Source of the DNA: Combretum micranthum
Taxonomy: Eukaryota > Streptophyta > Magnoliopsida > Myrtales > Combretaceae
Assembly (NCBI GenBank): GCA_024138025.1
Contig: JAMXBD010002750.1
Span: 102,102-166,101 of the forward strand
DNA length: 64,000 nucleotides
Reading direction: 5' to 3'
In this document: positions 23,039-35,806 of the stretch, piece by piece
How the letters are laid out: every line of letters begins with the position of its first letter
How positions within the stretch are numbered: the stretch's first letter is position 1
Program-made: the position numbers and the translations under genes
The notes under the pieces: model-generated
Told to the model about the DNA's origin: nothing
Database searches by the model: none
Seen by the model: the letters and a program-made list of their open reading frames with translations, nothing else

Positions 23039-25739
23039 GCCTATTTGAGAAAGTTAGATGCGGCAGATTGCTCTAACGATCCCAATGTTAAGCCAACCAA
23101 GTTAAATCTCTTTAAAGCTATCTTAATAATTAAACCGGACTCACTAGGCCCTATCACTTAACCTGCAAGTTAAACACATATATAAATAATAATATTTATA
23201 TAACTAAATTATTGAAATACACGCATACATGTACACATTTCCTCATTTACAGTGGAGATGGCATTTTTAGTAGATAACACATTTTAGAAAGATGAAAAAC
23301 GAAAATGATGTACTAAGAACTTTCATAAATGGATAAAAACATGTTTTGAGAAGTTGTTTAAGTTTAAACTAAACAATGCCTATCATATGCGTTTGAAAAC
23401 AAATCATATAGACATTGTTTTCATAAGAAGTGTTAAAAACTTGTTTTCGAAAATTGTCGAGGTCTGAAGTTTTGATAAATCTATATTATGTGTTGAAGCA
23501 AGTGTTTTCTGAGTTTTATTTAAAATAAAGAATGATAAAACATATAATAAAATGAGAGTAGACCAGCCTCTAAGTTCGTTGATGATCTAGATACAGGTTT
23601 TAGATGATAAGTCCCCTGTTAGATCATTATGTGGTCAGAAGCTATTATCTTAGGATGTTTTGATGATAAAATCGAATCTAGAATAGTTGTGATGAGGCAG
23701 AGTTGCTTAGGAGTTGGGTTGGTTAGTATGTTGTTGTTGGTGTCGCTGTCAAGGCTTAAGTTTTGCCCTACATTTTGTGTTTTAGGTCGTTCTTATGCGT
23801 TTTGAGGCTTAGATCTGTTCTAAAGAGGTTGAGAGGTGTTTTGGAGTTATTTTGTATATTTTATGTTGTTGAGGCCTAGTTTTCCCTCGAAGTGGATAGA
23901 AGAAAAACTTTCTAGAAGCATGGAGGGGTAACTTTTTTATAAGAAGTATCTATCAAGGCCAAAAGTCAAGCCATGACTTGCCCTTGATAGACACTAAGTA
24001 AGTGTCGTGCCTAAAAATGTTTTAATATTAGAGTATAGTGTTGTCGCGGCCTACTATCGAGCCCTTGACATACCTCACGACAGTCACTGAAGCTTATAGA
24101 GGCTAAATTTTAACTAAGTGTTTCGTGCACAGTTCCGGTTGAAGCTTATAGTCGAGCCCTCGACGATGATTGTGAATGTTTCTATCAATACTTGATTCCC
24201 TTTTTGTTGAGTCATGATATACTTTCTTGTGTAAATATGTGCCCCACGACCCTTCCTTATGTGACCTCTGCCCCTTAGTTTGCTTAGGATCGAGCTTAGC
24301 TTCATATAGTGATATGACCCTTAACTCAACTTAGGGTTAAGCAATGAAAAAGAACATAAGTTAAGAAGTTCTAATGAGTTTATAGAATGCTTAAGCTTTG
24401 TTGAGAGTTCTATATTCTCTGTTATGTGATAGTGGTTATGCTTGTTGTTCCATAAGAGCTTTCAATCAAGACTTTGAGTTTCCAGCGGATTATTACGATC
24501 TCTAAATAAGATGCAAAGGTAAGTGAATTGAATTCTTATCATGTTGTTGTGCTTGTAACATAGTTGCACCCATCTTTATAATGACGTAATCAATCATGCA
24601 TGGGGTTGGGGATAGTGTCTACTATATGGTGTATGAATATGTGCCATGCTTTAACATCAAAAGTGATAACGATCTTCTTGTTATTGATGTGTAATGAGAT
24701 CATGATGGTTATCTGAATATTACTTGGCCATAAATAAATGAAGTTAAGTTTATTTGATCCTCAATTAAAAATTGGACATGCATTGCACGATAGCACGTTG
24801 CATTCACATGGTACCCATGTTACATGTTAATATTTCAATTATGCAATGATGCCTTGACTTATAGGAGAGGTCGGTAGGATCATTGTAGGGTGCTCGGTCT
24901 TATGGAAATTATGTAGGCACCGAAGGGCATTACCTGTGTTAAATGGGCTTTAGGGTGTTAACACTTTGGGGGATTCTGATGGTTCGAAGGTGAAGTGGTG
25001 ATTATTTGGTAATTTATATACGTATATATGTAACAAAAGAATTTTGAAAGAAATCTTCCCTCCTTAGCTCTATCTAAGTAGAAGTTTAAGGTTACATTCA
25101 TAATAAATATTTATGTATGTGTGGAATGAGATGAAAAGTTACCCCTTTCCTTAGTTCTCATATTCTTTTGGACATGGGATACTTGGCTGGTCCCTTCAAC
25201 CCTTAAGGAAGGTGTAAATCTCCATTGATTTGGATTCCAGTCATCTAAACTATGCATTTCATATGTTTGAGTGTATCATTGCATATGATTGTAATTACAA
25301 CTTGTTTGATATTGTTCGAATCATGGTTTGAATTATGTTATCTCACTGAGCTTGTTATGCTCACACTCCTACAGATTTTATATGATTCTAGGACCTCTAG
25401 AGTGGATCCAAGTGTGAGGTTAGGAGATGTATTGGGCTTTAAGGGGAGAGTCTAGGGCTCAAGTGATTGTAGAGATAGCTTCCTTGTATAGAATCTTATG
25501 TTGATCTTTTGAGATGTAATGTTATGCTAAATGACCGATCTTGAGTTGTATGGATGTTTTATGCTAGTTTCATCGTAAAGAACTTTTATATATGCGAAAT
25601 TTCTTATCTTGACAATCTTGCGATCCTATATTTAAATTGTTCACACCATAGAGTATCTTAATAATTTGATCCCTACAAAAAATTTTCTTAAAGGCCTTAG
25701 TAGGCATCAATACTATTAGGGTGCTTTGTGGAAGGGACA
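23039..25739 (+). mobile_element. Old LTR-like sequence, ends unclear
   Basis: The right half (24490-25620) follows the same order as the LTR B text 6300-7560: GTGCTTGTAAC...TAGTTGCA, ATGCATGGGG, CATTGCATATG, CACTGAGCT..GCTCACACTCC. A decayed LTR-type end (TTAGGGTGC...GGACA) lies at about 25718-25739. The left start cannot be fixed. 23940-24190 holds GAGCCCTTGACAT / GAGCCCTCGACG repeats, possibly the counterpart of the GC-rich patch of LTR B. No coding domain; small frames 24114-24305 and 25252-25455 are chance. Confidence 0.45.
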
Positions 25740-26090
25740 CCGACTTTAACTAACCTTTTAAGTGATGTTGCTCAAGTATTCTCTCAATATTTTTTTTTTC
25801 TTGTAGAAACAAAAGGAGTACCATCGCCACCTATTGAAGGCACGCTAAAGAAGAACCACTATCTATACTCTCATTATTATGAGATTTAACCTTAGATTGG
25901 TACTGTTAAACTAATTCATAGCAAGTGTTCCTAACCATTTCCATCTCCATCTCTATAAAAATCATCTTATCATAAAAATAGGAAACACAAAGTCTACAAC
26001 TTTGAACTGAAAGCGTGGATTTAAAACTATACATGTAACAATAGTAAGGCTCAAATCATTGTAATATTTCTCAGATTTCTCAAATATAGT
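25740..26090. other. Stretch without recognised features
   Basis: About 350 bp between an old LTR end and the Tat 5' LTR. It holds a T11-type run near 25790 and no frame or domain I recognise. It may be pre-insertion host DNA. Confidence 0.3.
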
Positions 26091-27641
26091 TGTAGACACC
26101 TCATTTTTAATTATTTAAGGCTTTAATTTGTAATAAGAATAAATATTATACTAAGTCCATAAATTACGTTTTTTTTTAATTATTAAAAATATATATAATA
26201 ACAATAATAATAATATATATAAATAATGTATATTATCTAGTAGGATGATAGTATCGAATAAAAGTAATATAGGCTTAATATAGTATTAATTTTAATTATA
26301 AAGAGGCTTTGGATCTAATTAAATGGCTCACAATGGAATGGACTGACCCATTTGATTAAGCCTAAGCATTAAGCCTTAAATGTAAATTCTATCTGAGCCA
26401 TTTTGAGGCACAAGCTAATAACTTGTATGGATAAATCATTGCAAATTTATTAAGAGGTCATTGATTTGAGATTGGGCAAATGCAAAATTTGCCTTCTATT
26501 TTGTGTTTGCAACATGCGACATGTGGCACGTTTTCATTAGCATGTGATGATGTCATGGATGAAGTCATTGTCATCTTCCTCCTTTTAACTCCTCTTTTCC
26601 TGCATCGTCCATGTCTAAGGACCTCACTTTATAGCCAATTTTGACCCCATTTACTTCACAAGTTCACCACTTGATTCATAGTACTCTATAAGTACTTCAT
26701 AATTTCACCAAATTAATGGTGAAATTGTAAAGTATTGGTGGAGTGCTATGAATCAAGACCAATTTTTAGTCTTGATTCATAGTTTTAAATGGTCAAATTT
26801 GAGGAAAAAAATTAGGGAAACTTTCAACAAAAAATGAGCTCCATGTCTGCTAATGGCGATTGTTGACAAAATTGAAGCTTCTAAGAAGCATCATAACATG
26901 AAAGATGTTTGAATATTCATCAAAAGTTGCCAACTTTTCACAAAATCATCCTTTAATCAAAATCAACATAAACCCTAATTTCATAAGTTTTAATAGATAC
27001 AATTAGTCAGCATCTATGTTTCTTTCAGCTCCAATCTTATAAGTAGGAGTTCAAACAAATAATCTAGCATTATCAATTGCACAAATTTCCTCTTGAAAAA
27101 ATTCAAATCTAAAGTTTTTAGAAGTTAGGGTTTCAAAGTTGAAAACTTTGATTTTAGGTTTTTCGGGGATTGTTGAAACAATTTGAAGTTGAAGGAAGTT
27201 CCTGGGTATTTTAAGCTTTTGATTGGTTTAGGTTGGAACGATCGGAATCACCTCTGATGAGTGCATGTTTATGGAGCTTGAATCCGCCGCTTTTAGCTGT
27301 TTTTAAAGAAAATTGCCGCCATTGGATTGTTTGGAACATCCAGAAACACCAGTCCAACAATCTCCATGTTGCCCAGAACCATCAGATCACCATATCTATG
27401 CAACATCGATCGCCAGCCTTTTCTTCGCTTGAATATGACCTGACCGACTAACCCGATTTGCTCCTGCCCGATCCGCACGATACTCTAAGTAAGTTAAACT
27501 TTCTTTTGATTTTTAAATTAATTCAGTTAACAGAATTGAAAGAAAAGAAGAAGAAAATTAAAAAAAAAATGTATATGTATTTAGTAACAAATTTCTTTGA
27601 ATAAAGGAAATGTATGCTAAAAAAAATAAAAATAAAGGTCA

Positions 27642-27691
<50 letters not shown>

Positions 27692-28431
27692 AGGTGCATT
27701 TTGCAGAATGTGTTAAAAAATAAAGAATAAATAAAAAAATAATAAATGGAAAAACAATAAAATTTTCTTTTTTGACATTTAGAAAAATATCTTTTCTATG
27801 TATATCAAAATTAATTTAGTAGCTCATACAACTACATATTTCAACTCATTTTTTTCACCAAAATTCTAAAATTTAAGAAAAATTAAATTGAAAAGAGTTT
27901 GAAAACTTAAAAGCAACCAACCCACTAAATTTTTATAAAAAGAACTAGATATTGTCTAATTCTGATTAACGAGTACTCAGGCACCTCCAAGGCAATATAA
28001 AAAATGAAAAAATTTCTTTTCCCTTGTTTTTGTAAATATTGAATTGATCCAATGTAAGTATTGTAATTACTTGTTGTGATTTGTAAATTGTGATGACTAA
28101 ATTGTAAATATAGCACCATGTAACATTGATAATGTTTTTGGAGCATTAAAAAGATAAACTTTAATTAAAGAATTTCAAAGTTGCAACTATATGGTTTTAA
28201 TAGAATAGCCCATAAACTAAAGAATTTTTGGTGTTTTGAAAATTGATTTCAAAAATAAGTTTTTATCGTAGACCTATAGCCAAGTTAAAATCAACCAACC
28301 CATTGATCTTAGCTTGCAATTTTTCCTAATGACTCCTTTCAACTTTATAAAATTTAACATTTCTTTCAATTCCTGGCCGAGTATTCATATCAAATGGGTT
28401 AGGGTTTGATACAGATCAAATTGAAAGAAAT
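26091..28431 (+). repeat. Tat 5' LTR (right end uncertain)
   Basis: TGTAGACACC start. Several blocks align with 42227-43785: the ATTAATGGTGAAAT..AAAGTA text at 26715 and 43060, and the GATTCAATTAAATGGCTC-type text. I cannot find the 3' boundary or a primer binding site, so the end is set at the next insertion. Confidence 0.55.
27642..27689. repeat. (AAT)16 microsatellite
   Basis: Sixteen uninterrupted AAT units inside the Tat 5' LTR region, a likely polymorphic marker. Confidence 0.95.
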
Positions 28432-30085
28432 TGTTAAGTTTTCTAATAATGTTTTGATGATAACAAAACGATGTTAAAGTATTTAATTGTTTTATGATTT
28501 TATTTGATAAGTATGATTTAACAGAAGCTAGTTCAGAATCTTTGAATAATTGGATAAATAAGTCTTTATAAAATCATAAGTTATTTCAGAAGTTCTGATT
28601 AAGCTTTGGTTGTTCAAAGGAAGTAGTCAAAAGCAGTTTTAGAACTTTCAACGGTAAACGAATAAGTATAACAAAGCTAGACAGAAGCAGTTTCAGAACT
28701 TTCAAGACAGATACAAATTTTTCCAGTTCGATTAAAACTGTCTTAAAACTTGGTTTTAATATTTTTCAAGACGTAGCTCCACTTGTCAAGTATATTTGGG
28801 TAATATACTTGATGTGTTTTACTTAAGTTGGATTTTATATCATGGGGATCAAATCACATTAAAAATATTTTACAAAGAATTTTATGGAAAATTATTTTGA
28901 TATCTTCAAATATATTTTATCAAGACGCATGGATAATTCCTAAAGCTCTTATAGATCACGAATGTGATAAGATATGGATAATAAGGATGTTTCAAGAAGA
29001 AGATATGGTTGTTACAAGATAAGATTAGAAGATAATGTTTGTTATTTGAAGATAAGATTTATTAGGATATCAACTTATTCATATTTTTTAAAATCACAAG
29101 AGATATCGGCAAATATCTTGAGGATTATCCAAAGGAAGAAAAAGAGAAGATTACGTGATATATTAAAGAAGATAAAGCTGTCTTATCAAATATATCTAGT
29201 TCAAATTACAAGGAGAATATCTCGATAACTTTTAAATCAGTTCAAGGAAATATCAACAGTTAGAATAAATGACGTTATCTCAACAAAGCTTATCCAATAT
29301 TTAAAAATAAAATCAGACCAGAATAAGCAACTGGATAGTTTTTTTCAAATACGGATAAGGAAGAACAGATTTGCAACCGAGATAATTGGGATTAGGGATG
29401 CAACAGGAGCGGGTCGTTATAGGGACCCGTTAGGAAAACCTAACCCGATATAATTAAAAAAAATTAAAAATTTTAGTTTAAAGAATCTACTTGTTCATTA
29501 GTTGAATGATGCTTTTCATGTAATTATTTTGTTATTCATGTATTGAGTCACATGATAGGATATAAATAAGTCTATTTATTCCACGAGTAAGGATAATTGA
29601 TTGATTTTTTTAAAATTATTTTTCCTAGCATATACAATTAGTTGTATCGGTTTCCTATAATCGGTTCGGGTTCATGTCGGGTCGTGTTTCCTAAAAAATT
29701 AGGTCGGGTCGGGTAGCTTGGTAGCTCAGTTATAAGTTTAGACTCTGTAGTTCGATTGAAGCTAGAGTATAGTTGTGAGAATCGAGCAGAGAGAATTGTA
29801 CAAGCTTGTAATTTGTTCTTATTGGATATAGTGGAACAAAACCCGTAGGATAACAGGTTTCCCAGCTCGGAGCTAGAAGAGTGGACTGACGCACAAGGCG
29901 AAACCACTATAAATCATTGCCTAATCTTCTCTCTCTATCCTTTTAATTTTACGTAATTTATTTTCATATTTGTTATATTGATATATTGTTCTTGTTTTTC
30001 AAAATTGAAAGGGAATTAATTGTTAAAGGCAAAAATTTGTAATAATCAATTCGACCCCCCTTCTTGATTATTTTTGGGACCAACA
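28432..30085 (+). mobile_element. Copia-type solo LTR, 1654 bp
   Basis: Runs from TGTTAAGTTTTC at 28432 to GGGACCAACA at 30085 with the perfect target duplication GAAAT (28427-28431 and 30086-30090). The opening text with TTTTGATGATAACAAA, and a tail with CGAAACCACTATAAATC and ATTCGACCCCCCTTCTTG, are typical of plant copia LTRs. No primer binding site or coding region follows the end; Tat sequence resumes. 29400-29720 holds GGGTCG / GACCCG-rich text with partial inverted symmetry that may be a further small insertion. Frames 28828-29228 and 29638-29907 are chance. Confidence 0.85.
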
Positions 30086-30135
30086 GAAATTAAACTAGAA
30101 ATGAAATATCTAGGCTCAGCAATTCTTATTAGCCA

Positions 30136-30372
30136 TTGTACTTATACAAAAAGAGCCATCTACATTCAATAATCAACACAAACCCTCTCTTAAACCATGG
30201 GCCCACAATTAATATGATCACAATTGAGGAGCCCAAACCACCCATCAATATAGACAATTTAATTATTCCACTTGAACAAGTTGCATGGATTCTTTGCCAA
30301 AGAGGGCATTTAACCAACATGAACCTAAAGGACCAGACAAAGACATTGCCTAACATATACAACCTACTATAA
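30136..30372 (+). pseudogene. Tat gag-pol linker remnant
   Basis: A 78-codon frame containing NPLLNHGPTINMI and PLEQVAWILCQRGHLTN, which resembles the segment between gag and protease in plant Tat polyproteins. It is cut off by stops on both sides. The minus-strand frame over the same bases is a shadow. 30380-31160 carries only scattered weak similarity and many stops. Confidence 0.5.
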
Positions 30373-31159
30373 ACATAGCAAATTACAATGGAAGACGTTT
30401 AGGAAAAGCTAGTCCCAAAACTCTAAAGATTTAGTACTAAAAGAGAGTTACGGGCTAAATATTGGGTAGGGGATAGCATTGTTGGCGTCCTTGAATCGCC
30501 AGGAGAATATCAATACTTACGTGACTTATAAGTTGAGCCTATAGTTTACGCTAGTGCACCAGCAACCAAATAAGGCTCGAAATTTGAGGAGGATAAAGCC
30601 CCCATAACAACATGAATCTAGCATGATTGGATCTGATCAAAAACCGTTAATCATACAATGCTAGGGAAGACAAAAGGAGACATCACTAGCAGTGAAGCCA
30701 AAGAGCTATACAGTCCATATGCCTATTGCACTACCTAACTATAAAGCTACCCGTTTGATTACCAAGGATCGACCAAACTTCCAAATCTATGCTGGTAAAC
30801 TTAGAAAAGTTCAAGAGCAGGAGTTAGAAAAGACATTAGCTAAGGAATTCTTCCCATGGAGGAAATAGAAGAAAAAAGAGGAGGAATCTGACGAGAAAGC
30901 ACTAAGCAACACTTGCAAACATCATGAAGGCAAGTGAATATAAGGTTGCTAATAACTAGCCAAAGTCCCAGCTTGGATTTCCTTAGCGGGCCTCCTATTA
31001 ACATCTAAGACTTACCAAGAAGTCTGGTTCAAAATACTTCAACATGATAATGTTCTTGAAGGTGTTGCGACTAAAACCTTAAGGTATGTTGTCAACTCGA
31101 TATTCACCATGGATCAAATTTCATTCTTGCTAGAAAAGTTAAGAGAGGAAGATATTTAG

Positions 31160-31545
31160 CATGCAAAGCCCCTGTAATGGGCTGATTATAGCCCCTGTCC
31201 TCATTAACAATGGGTCTTCTTTAAAAATCTGCCCATTATCCACTTCAAATCTACCTGATGTTGATATATCTAACATAAAGCTCAGTTCTACAATAGTTAA
31301 GGCTTTTGATGGGGATAGCTAGATAGATAGACTTACATTGTGTCAAATTTTCACTATCCCATTTTAGGTCCTGGATATACTGAGGCCCTTCAATTTGCTG
31401 CTCGAGAGGCCTTAGCTCCATTCAGCTATGGTAATAGCCTATATCAAATGGTCAAATTCTTTACCTATAGGCATATTGTCACAATGTTAGGCGAGCAAGA
31501 TCATGCCATCTTTAAAGATACAACCATGCCCTTACATAGGTGAGG
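31160..31545 (+). pseudogene. Tat aspartic protease remnant, active Asp lost
   Basis: VLINNGSSLKICPL is read across 31198-31239 and VKAFDG follows at about 31290, then VLDI and FNLLLERP around 31365-31415 in shifting frames. This is the order expected of a Tat retropepsin. The family active site is D-N-G-S or D-T-G-S; here the first residue is Asn (AAC), so the enzyme would be dead. Stops (TAG/TGA) interrupt it. Confidence 0.6.
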
Positions 31546-32229
31546 AAGGATTTAAAGACCTCGATTTGCAAATTTTTTCAGAAGTCAACATTATGATGAA
31601 AGGCAGCAAAGGTTAAATGAGTGAAGATCAAGAGGAAGGTTACTTAGGGACATTCCTACTTAGATATGTCACCTCCATGGGTAAGGAGCAAGAGATAAAG
31701 AATAAAGCAAGAAAGAAGAGGGGTGAAAAGTGGTATGACACCCCTATTGAATCTTTAGGTATTGGGGTCACATTCCTAAAACTAGCCCATGTCTAGAAGC
31801 CAGATTTAACAATAACAATCAACTCCATAGCAACAAGTTGTGAACCAGTGGGACCATCTTACAGCTTTCGACCAATTAATTGGTTTCAATTCCCCTTTGT
31901 AACTCTATGGTTACCTTTGGATAGGGGTTGAATTAATAGAGTATTTCCTTTTTTTTTTTTTGGGTTAATGAAATGCAGTCAATTTCTTTTTTTGATCATT
32001 CATATTATGTCTTTAAATAATCTCTCTCTTTCCTTTCCTCACATTTTCATTCTTTTCTTTCCTTATTTTCCTTAATTCAAACTCAATGATAATGATGAAA
32101 GTAAAGGATATCTTTTGCCAATAAATAACAAAAATATTAATATCACTTGCAGCCCTACTCATTTAGTCGTCAAAGGGGATGTTAGTGATCACACAAGAAT
32201 AGAAGAAAGTTGGCGGAAATATGAATAAG

Positions 32230-34312
32230 GTAGGGTTAAAATTGATGAACCAATAGAACTAATCAATTTTGAGACTGAAGGTAACCCAAAAAACCTTAAG
32301 ACAAGGTCCACCATATCCAGTGAGCAAAGTAGAGAATTGATAATGTTGTTGACTAACTACTTAGATGTATTTGCATAATCTTATAAAGACATGCTTGGAT
32401 TAGATATCTCCATAGTAGTTTATAGATTGCATACTATAGAGGATGGTAAACCAAAGAAGAGAAAGTTGTGGCTATTTAGGCAAATATCCTATTAAAGATT
32501 AAAGAAGAGGCGAAGAAACTATTGGAAATCGGTTTCAATTAGATATCTATCTATCCTGAGTGGGTAACCAATATAGTACCTACTTTCAAGGAAAATGGGA
32601 AAGTTAGGGTATTCGTGGACTTTCGTGATCTAAACCAAGCTACACCTAAAGATAACTTCCCTTTATCACACATAGACGACTTGGTGGAAAATTTCCTAGG
32701 ATATAAGCATATCAAAATGGCACAAGAACATAAAATCAAGACCACTTTCATCATGACTTAAGACACTTTTTCACCATAAAGTCATACTTTTTGGTCTCAA
32801 GAATTCTACAGCAACATATCAAAGGGCGATGGTTCCATTACTACATAACATAATGTACCAAGAAGTTGAAGTGTATGTAGATGATATGATTATAAAATCA
32901 AAAGAAGGTGAAGATCATGTGGCAATTCCAGTAAACTCTTTGATAGGTTACGAAAGTTTCAACTTAAGTTGAATCTAGAGAAAGGCACATTTGGAGTAAC
33001 ATTGAGTAAATTGTTGGGGTTTCTAGTCAACCAACAAAGTATAGAAGTTCATCCAAATAAGGTAAAAGCCATATTTGAGTTGGTTCCTCCAAATACCCAT
33101 AAAGAAGTTAAAGGCATTTTAGGACATTTAGGCCCCATTTGTTTCAAGAGAAATATTTTCTGGAAAATAATTTCCTTTGTTTTCCTTTGTTTGTTAAGTA
33201 GAAAAGAACACTTTAAGTAGAAAATATTTTCCCATGTAAGGGAAAATAATTTCCATTAAAGAGTAAATTATATTCATTTTAAGGAAAACGACTTACTTTT
33301 TTCAAAACGGAAAGTCATTTTCCGAATCAGCGCTTGCAAGTATTCAAACTCTAGTAGTATGATATTTATTTCCTTTTTATCGCAATTAACCAATAAATTA
33401 TATTTTAAACATGAAAATGATTTAATAGAAAAAGAAAAATAAAAAATCATTACAAAATTATAAATATGAATTGATAGTTCGTAAATAAATAATATATATT
33501 TTATACTTTAACCTTTAAATAAAATTATATGGCATAATGTACTTACATAGTAACATGCTAATAATAAATTATTTACATAAGATAATGTATTACATAATAT
33601 TGGTTAGTCAAACATTGGAAAATTTTTTTCGACATATTTTTGTAAATGCAACAAAACATGAAAACACATTATCTTCAGGAAAACATTTTTACATAAAACA
33701 CTTTTCCAAATACAAGACATTTTCCTTGAAACAAATGGGGTCTTAAACGACATCACTCGATTCATATCGCAACTGACTGACAAATGTCATCCTCTATTCA
33801 AGTAATTATAGAAAAATGACTCTATCCAATGGGATGAAGAAGCTGGGAAGCATTCAATCAGATCATACAATACTTGACAAACCCTCTAGTATTAGTGGCT
33901 TCAACACTTAATTGCCTTTTACTCTTATACTTAACGATACTTCTTGATTTAATGGGATGTATGCTGGGGAAAAAAGATGAGAATGGAAGAAAGAGCCATC
34001 TATTACTTGAGTAAGAAGTTTGTCGATGCCAAGTAGAAATACTCCAAAGTTGAAACACCTTGCTATGCCCTAGCTTAGATCATGCATCGGCTCAAGTTAT
34101 ACACTGTATACTACCTCATTGAGTTGTTCACAAGACATGACGCTGTGAAGCATTTTACCAGTAAACCATCCTTGATTGGAAGGATCTCTAAATGGCAAAA
34201 GCTATTGTTAGAATTTAACAATACATATGTAAACCAAAGCTTAGTTAAGGGACAAGCACTTGTAGATCAACTCGTAGAAAGCCCAATTGAAGATAGTACT
34301 CTCGGAGAGTAA
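32230..34312 (+). pseudogene. Tat reverse transcriptase and first RNase H, broken
   Basis: Segments in order: EQSRELIMLLTNYLDVFA (about 32326-32380), a conserved RT core VRVFVDFRDLNQATPKDNFP (about 32605-32665), the catalytic YVDD box at 32874-32885, and the FGVTLSKLLGFLV palm/thumb text at about 32990-33030. After the MITE the frame resumes in phase at 33746 (DITRFISQLTDKCHP). The first RNase H covers about 33955-34300 (AIYYLSKKFVDA, LIGRISKWQKLLLEFN). Stops occur at the YLDVFA end and within RNase H, and frame changes lie around YVDD, so it is not functional. Confidence 0.8.
33131..33742. mobile_element. Tourist-like MITE, 612 bp, in Tat RT
   Basis: Terminal inverted repeats GGCCCCATTTGTTTCAAG and CTTGAAACAAATGGGGTC differ at one position. 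They are flanked by the 3-bp duplication TTA (33128-33130 and 33743-33745). TTA duplication with GG-starting ends fits PIF/Harbinger (Tourist-like) non-autonomous elements. The interior is AT-rich with subterminal GGAAAATAATTTCC-like motifs and has no transposase. Removing it with one TTA rejoins the reverse-transcriptase frame exactly, which proves the borders. Confidence 0.93.
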
Positions 34313-34329
34313 GCCTATTTTCCAAATAA

Positions 34330-34610
34330 CAAGATATTAATGGCTAATTCAGATGAAGATCCAAAATCATCGTCTACTACCAAATGGAAGCTATATTTCA
34401 ATGGCGTAGCCAACATGTACAGTTGTGGAATTAAGGTAGTCATAGTATGCCCTAATGGTAAGTAGTATCCTACTTCAATGAGATTAACATTCCCATACAC
34501 TAATAATGTAGGAGCTTGCATCATTGGCCTCAAAATGGCACCAGATATGGAAATAGAAGATCTAGAAATATATGAAGACTCCTTCTTGATCATCTTTCAA
34601 ACTTGAGGAG
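34330..34610 (+). pseudogene. Tat second (archaeal-type) RNase H remnant
   Basis: TKWKLYFNGVANMYSCGIKV starts near 34381 and continues to LTFPYTNN, ACIIGLKMA and LEIYEDSFLIIFQ (about 34480-34600). This is the additional RNase H that Tat-lineage elements carry between their own RNase H and integrase. The first catalytic Asp (FDGA in the family) is Asn here (YFNG), and stops interrupt the frame (for example the TAG after CPNGK). Confidence 0.7.
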
Positions 34611-34759
34611 AATAAAAGACTAAAAATGTGAAGTTGGTGCCTTATCATCAACATTTGACTAAATTGGCTTGAAAATTCAAAGATATCTCATTCACATATG
34701 TACCAAGAACTCAAAACTAGTTTTCTAATGCATTAGCATTGATGATCTAAATCATTGAA

Positions 34760-35806
34760 GAGGTAGAGATCTAACCCCTAAAGAAGTCCATGAAGGAGTA
34801 TGTCAAACTCACATGAATAGGTATATGCTTGCTAAGAAAATCATGAGGTTGGGCTATTATTGGATGACCATAGAATCATATTACATTGAGTATGTGAGAC
34901 ATTACCATTTATGTAAGATATATTCTAACAAAATGAATGACCTTCCCAAAGAGTTACAATTGTTGTCCTTACCTTGCCGCTTTTCGATGTAGGGAATGGA
35001 TATGATAGGGTTGATCTCCCCAAAAGCTTCGAATGGTCATCAATTCATAATCATAGTGATTGATTATTTCACAAAGAGGGTTCAAGCATTCTCATATGCT
35101 AACTTCACTAAAGGAGTAGTTATCGGATTGATCAAAAGACACATTATAGCAAGATATAGAGTTCCCGAGACAATCATTATAAATGATGGTACTAATATGA
35201 ACAACAAGTTGATGATGGAGTTATGCCAACAATTTGGAATCAAGTACAAAACTCTACTCCATATCGACCTCAGATGAATGGAGTAGTTGAAGCAGTCAAT
35301 AAAAAAAATAGATGAATAATAGAAAATATGGTTGTCACTTACAAGAACTAGCATGAAATGCTACCATTTGTATTTGTGGCATAATGTACATCCATTAGAG
35401 TCTCAATAAGGGCAACTCTCTATTCATTAGTCTACAGTATTGAGGCAATCTTACTAGTTGAAGTTGAGATCCCTTCCCATAGAATATTGATAGAAACTGA
35501 ATTAGATGAAGCGAAATGGGTGAAGAAAAATATTGATAAGTTGAATCTTGTGAATGAAGGAAGGTTGACCACCCTATACCACGACAAGTCATATCAACAA
35601 AGAATAGCTTGAGCTTCCAATAAAAAAGTTTGACTTAGAAATTTTAAGGAAGGAGACCTGGTCCTAAGAAAAGTACTACCAAATGTGCAAGATCTAAGAT
35701 GAAAGTTTACTCCTGGCTATGAGGGACCATATGTAATAAAGAAAGTGTTTTATGGAGGAGCATTTATCCTATCACATATCGATGGTTTACACAGTGAGCA
35801 CGTGTA
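34760..35806 (+). pseudogene. Tat integrase remnant
   Basis: GMDMIGLISPKASNGHQF at about 34993, VIDYFTKRVQAFSYANF after it, then IIINDGTNMNN, PYRPQMNGVVEAVN and the C-terminal GDLVLRKVLPN...GPYVIKKVFYGGAF to about 35790. It matches the Tat integrase core and its GPY-type tail. The second catalytic Asp, in the family motif ITDNG, appears as IINDG, so Asp is replaced by Asn. Several TAG/TGA/TAA stops and a frame change near 35275 make it a pseudogene. Confidence 0.75.

Noticed and set aside
23750..24310. Host gene in a less AT-rich stretch
   Set aside because: No frame longer than about 60 codons and no splice-consistent exon pattern with a recognisable product; flanks align with LTR text.
33131..33742. 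hAT-type MITE
   Set aside because: No 8-bp duplication; the 3-bp TTA duplication with GG-starting ends and exact frame restoration favour a PIF/Harbinger type.
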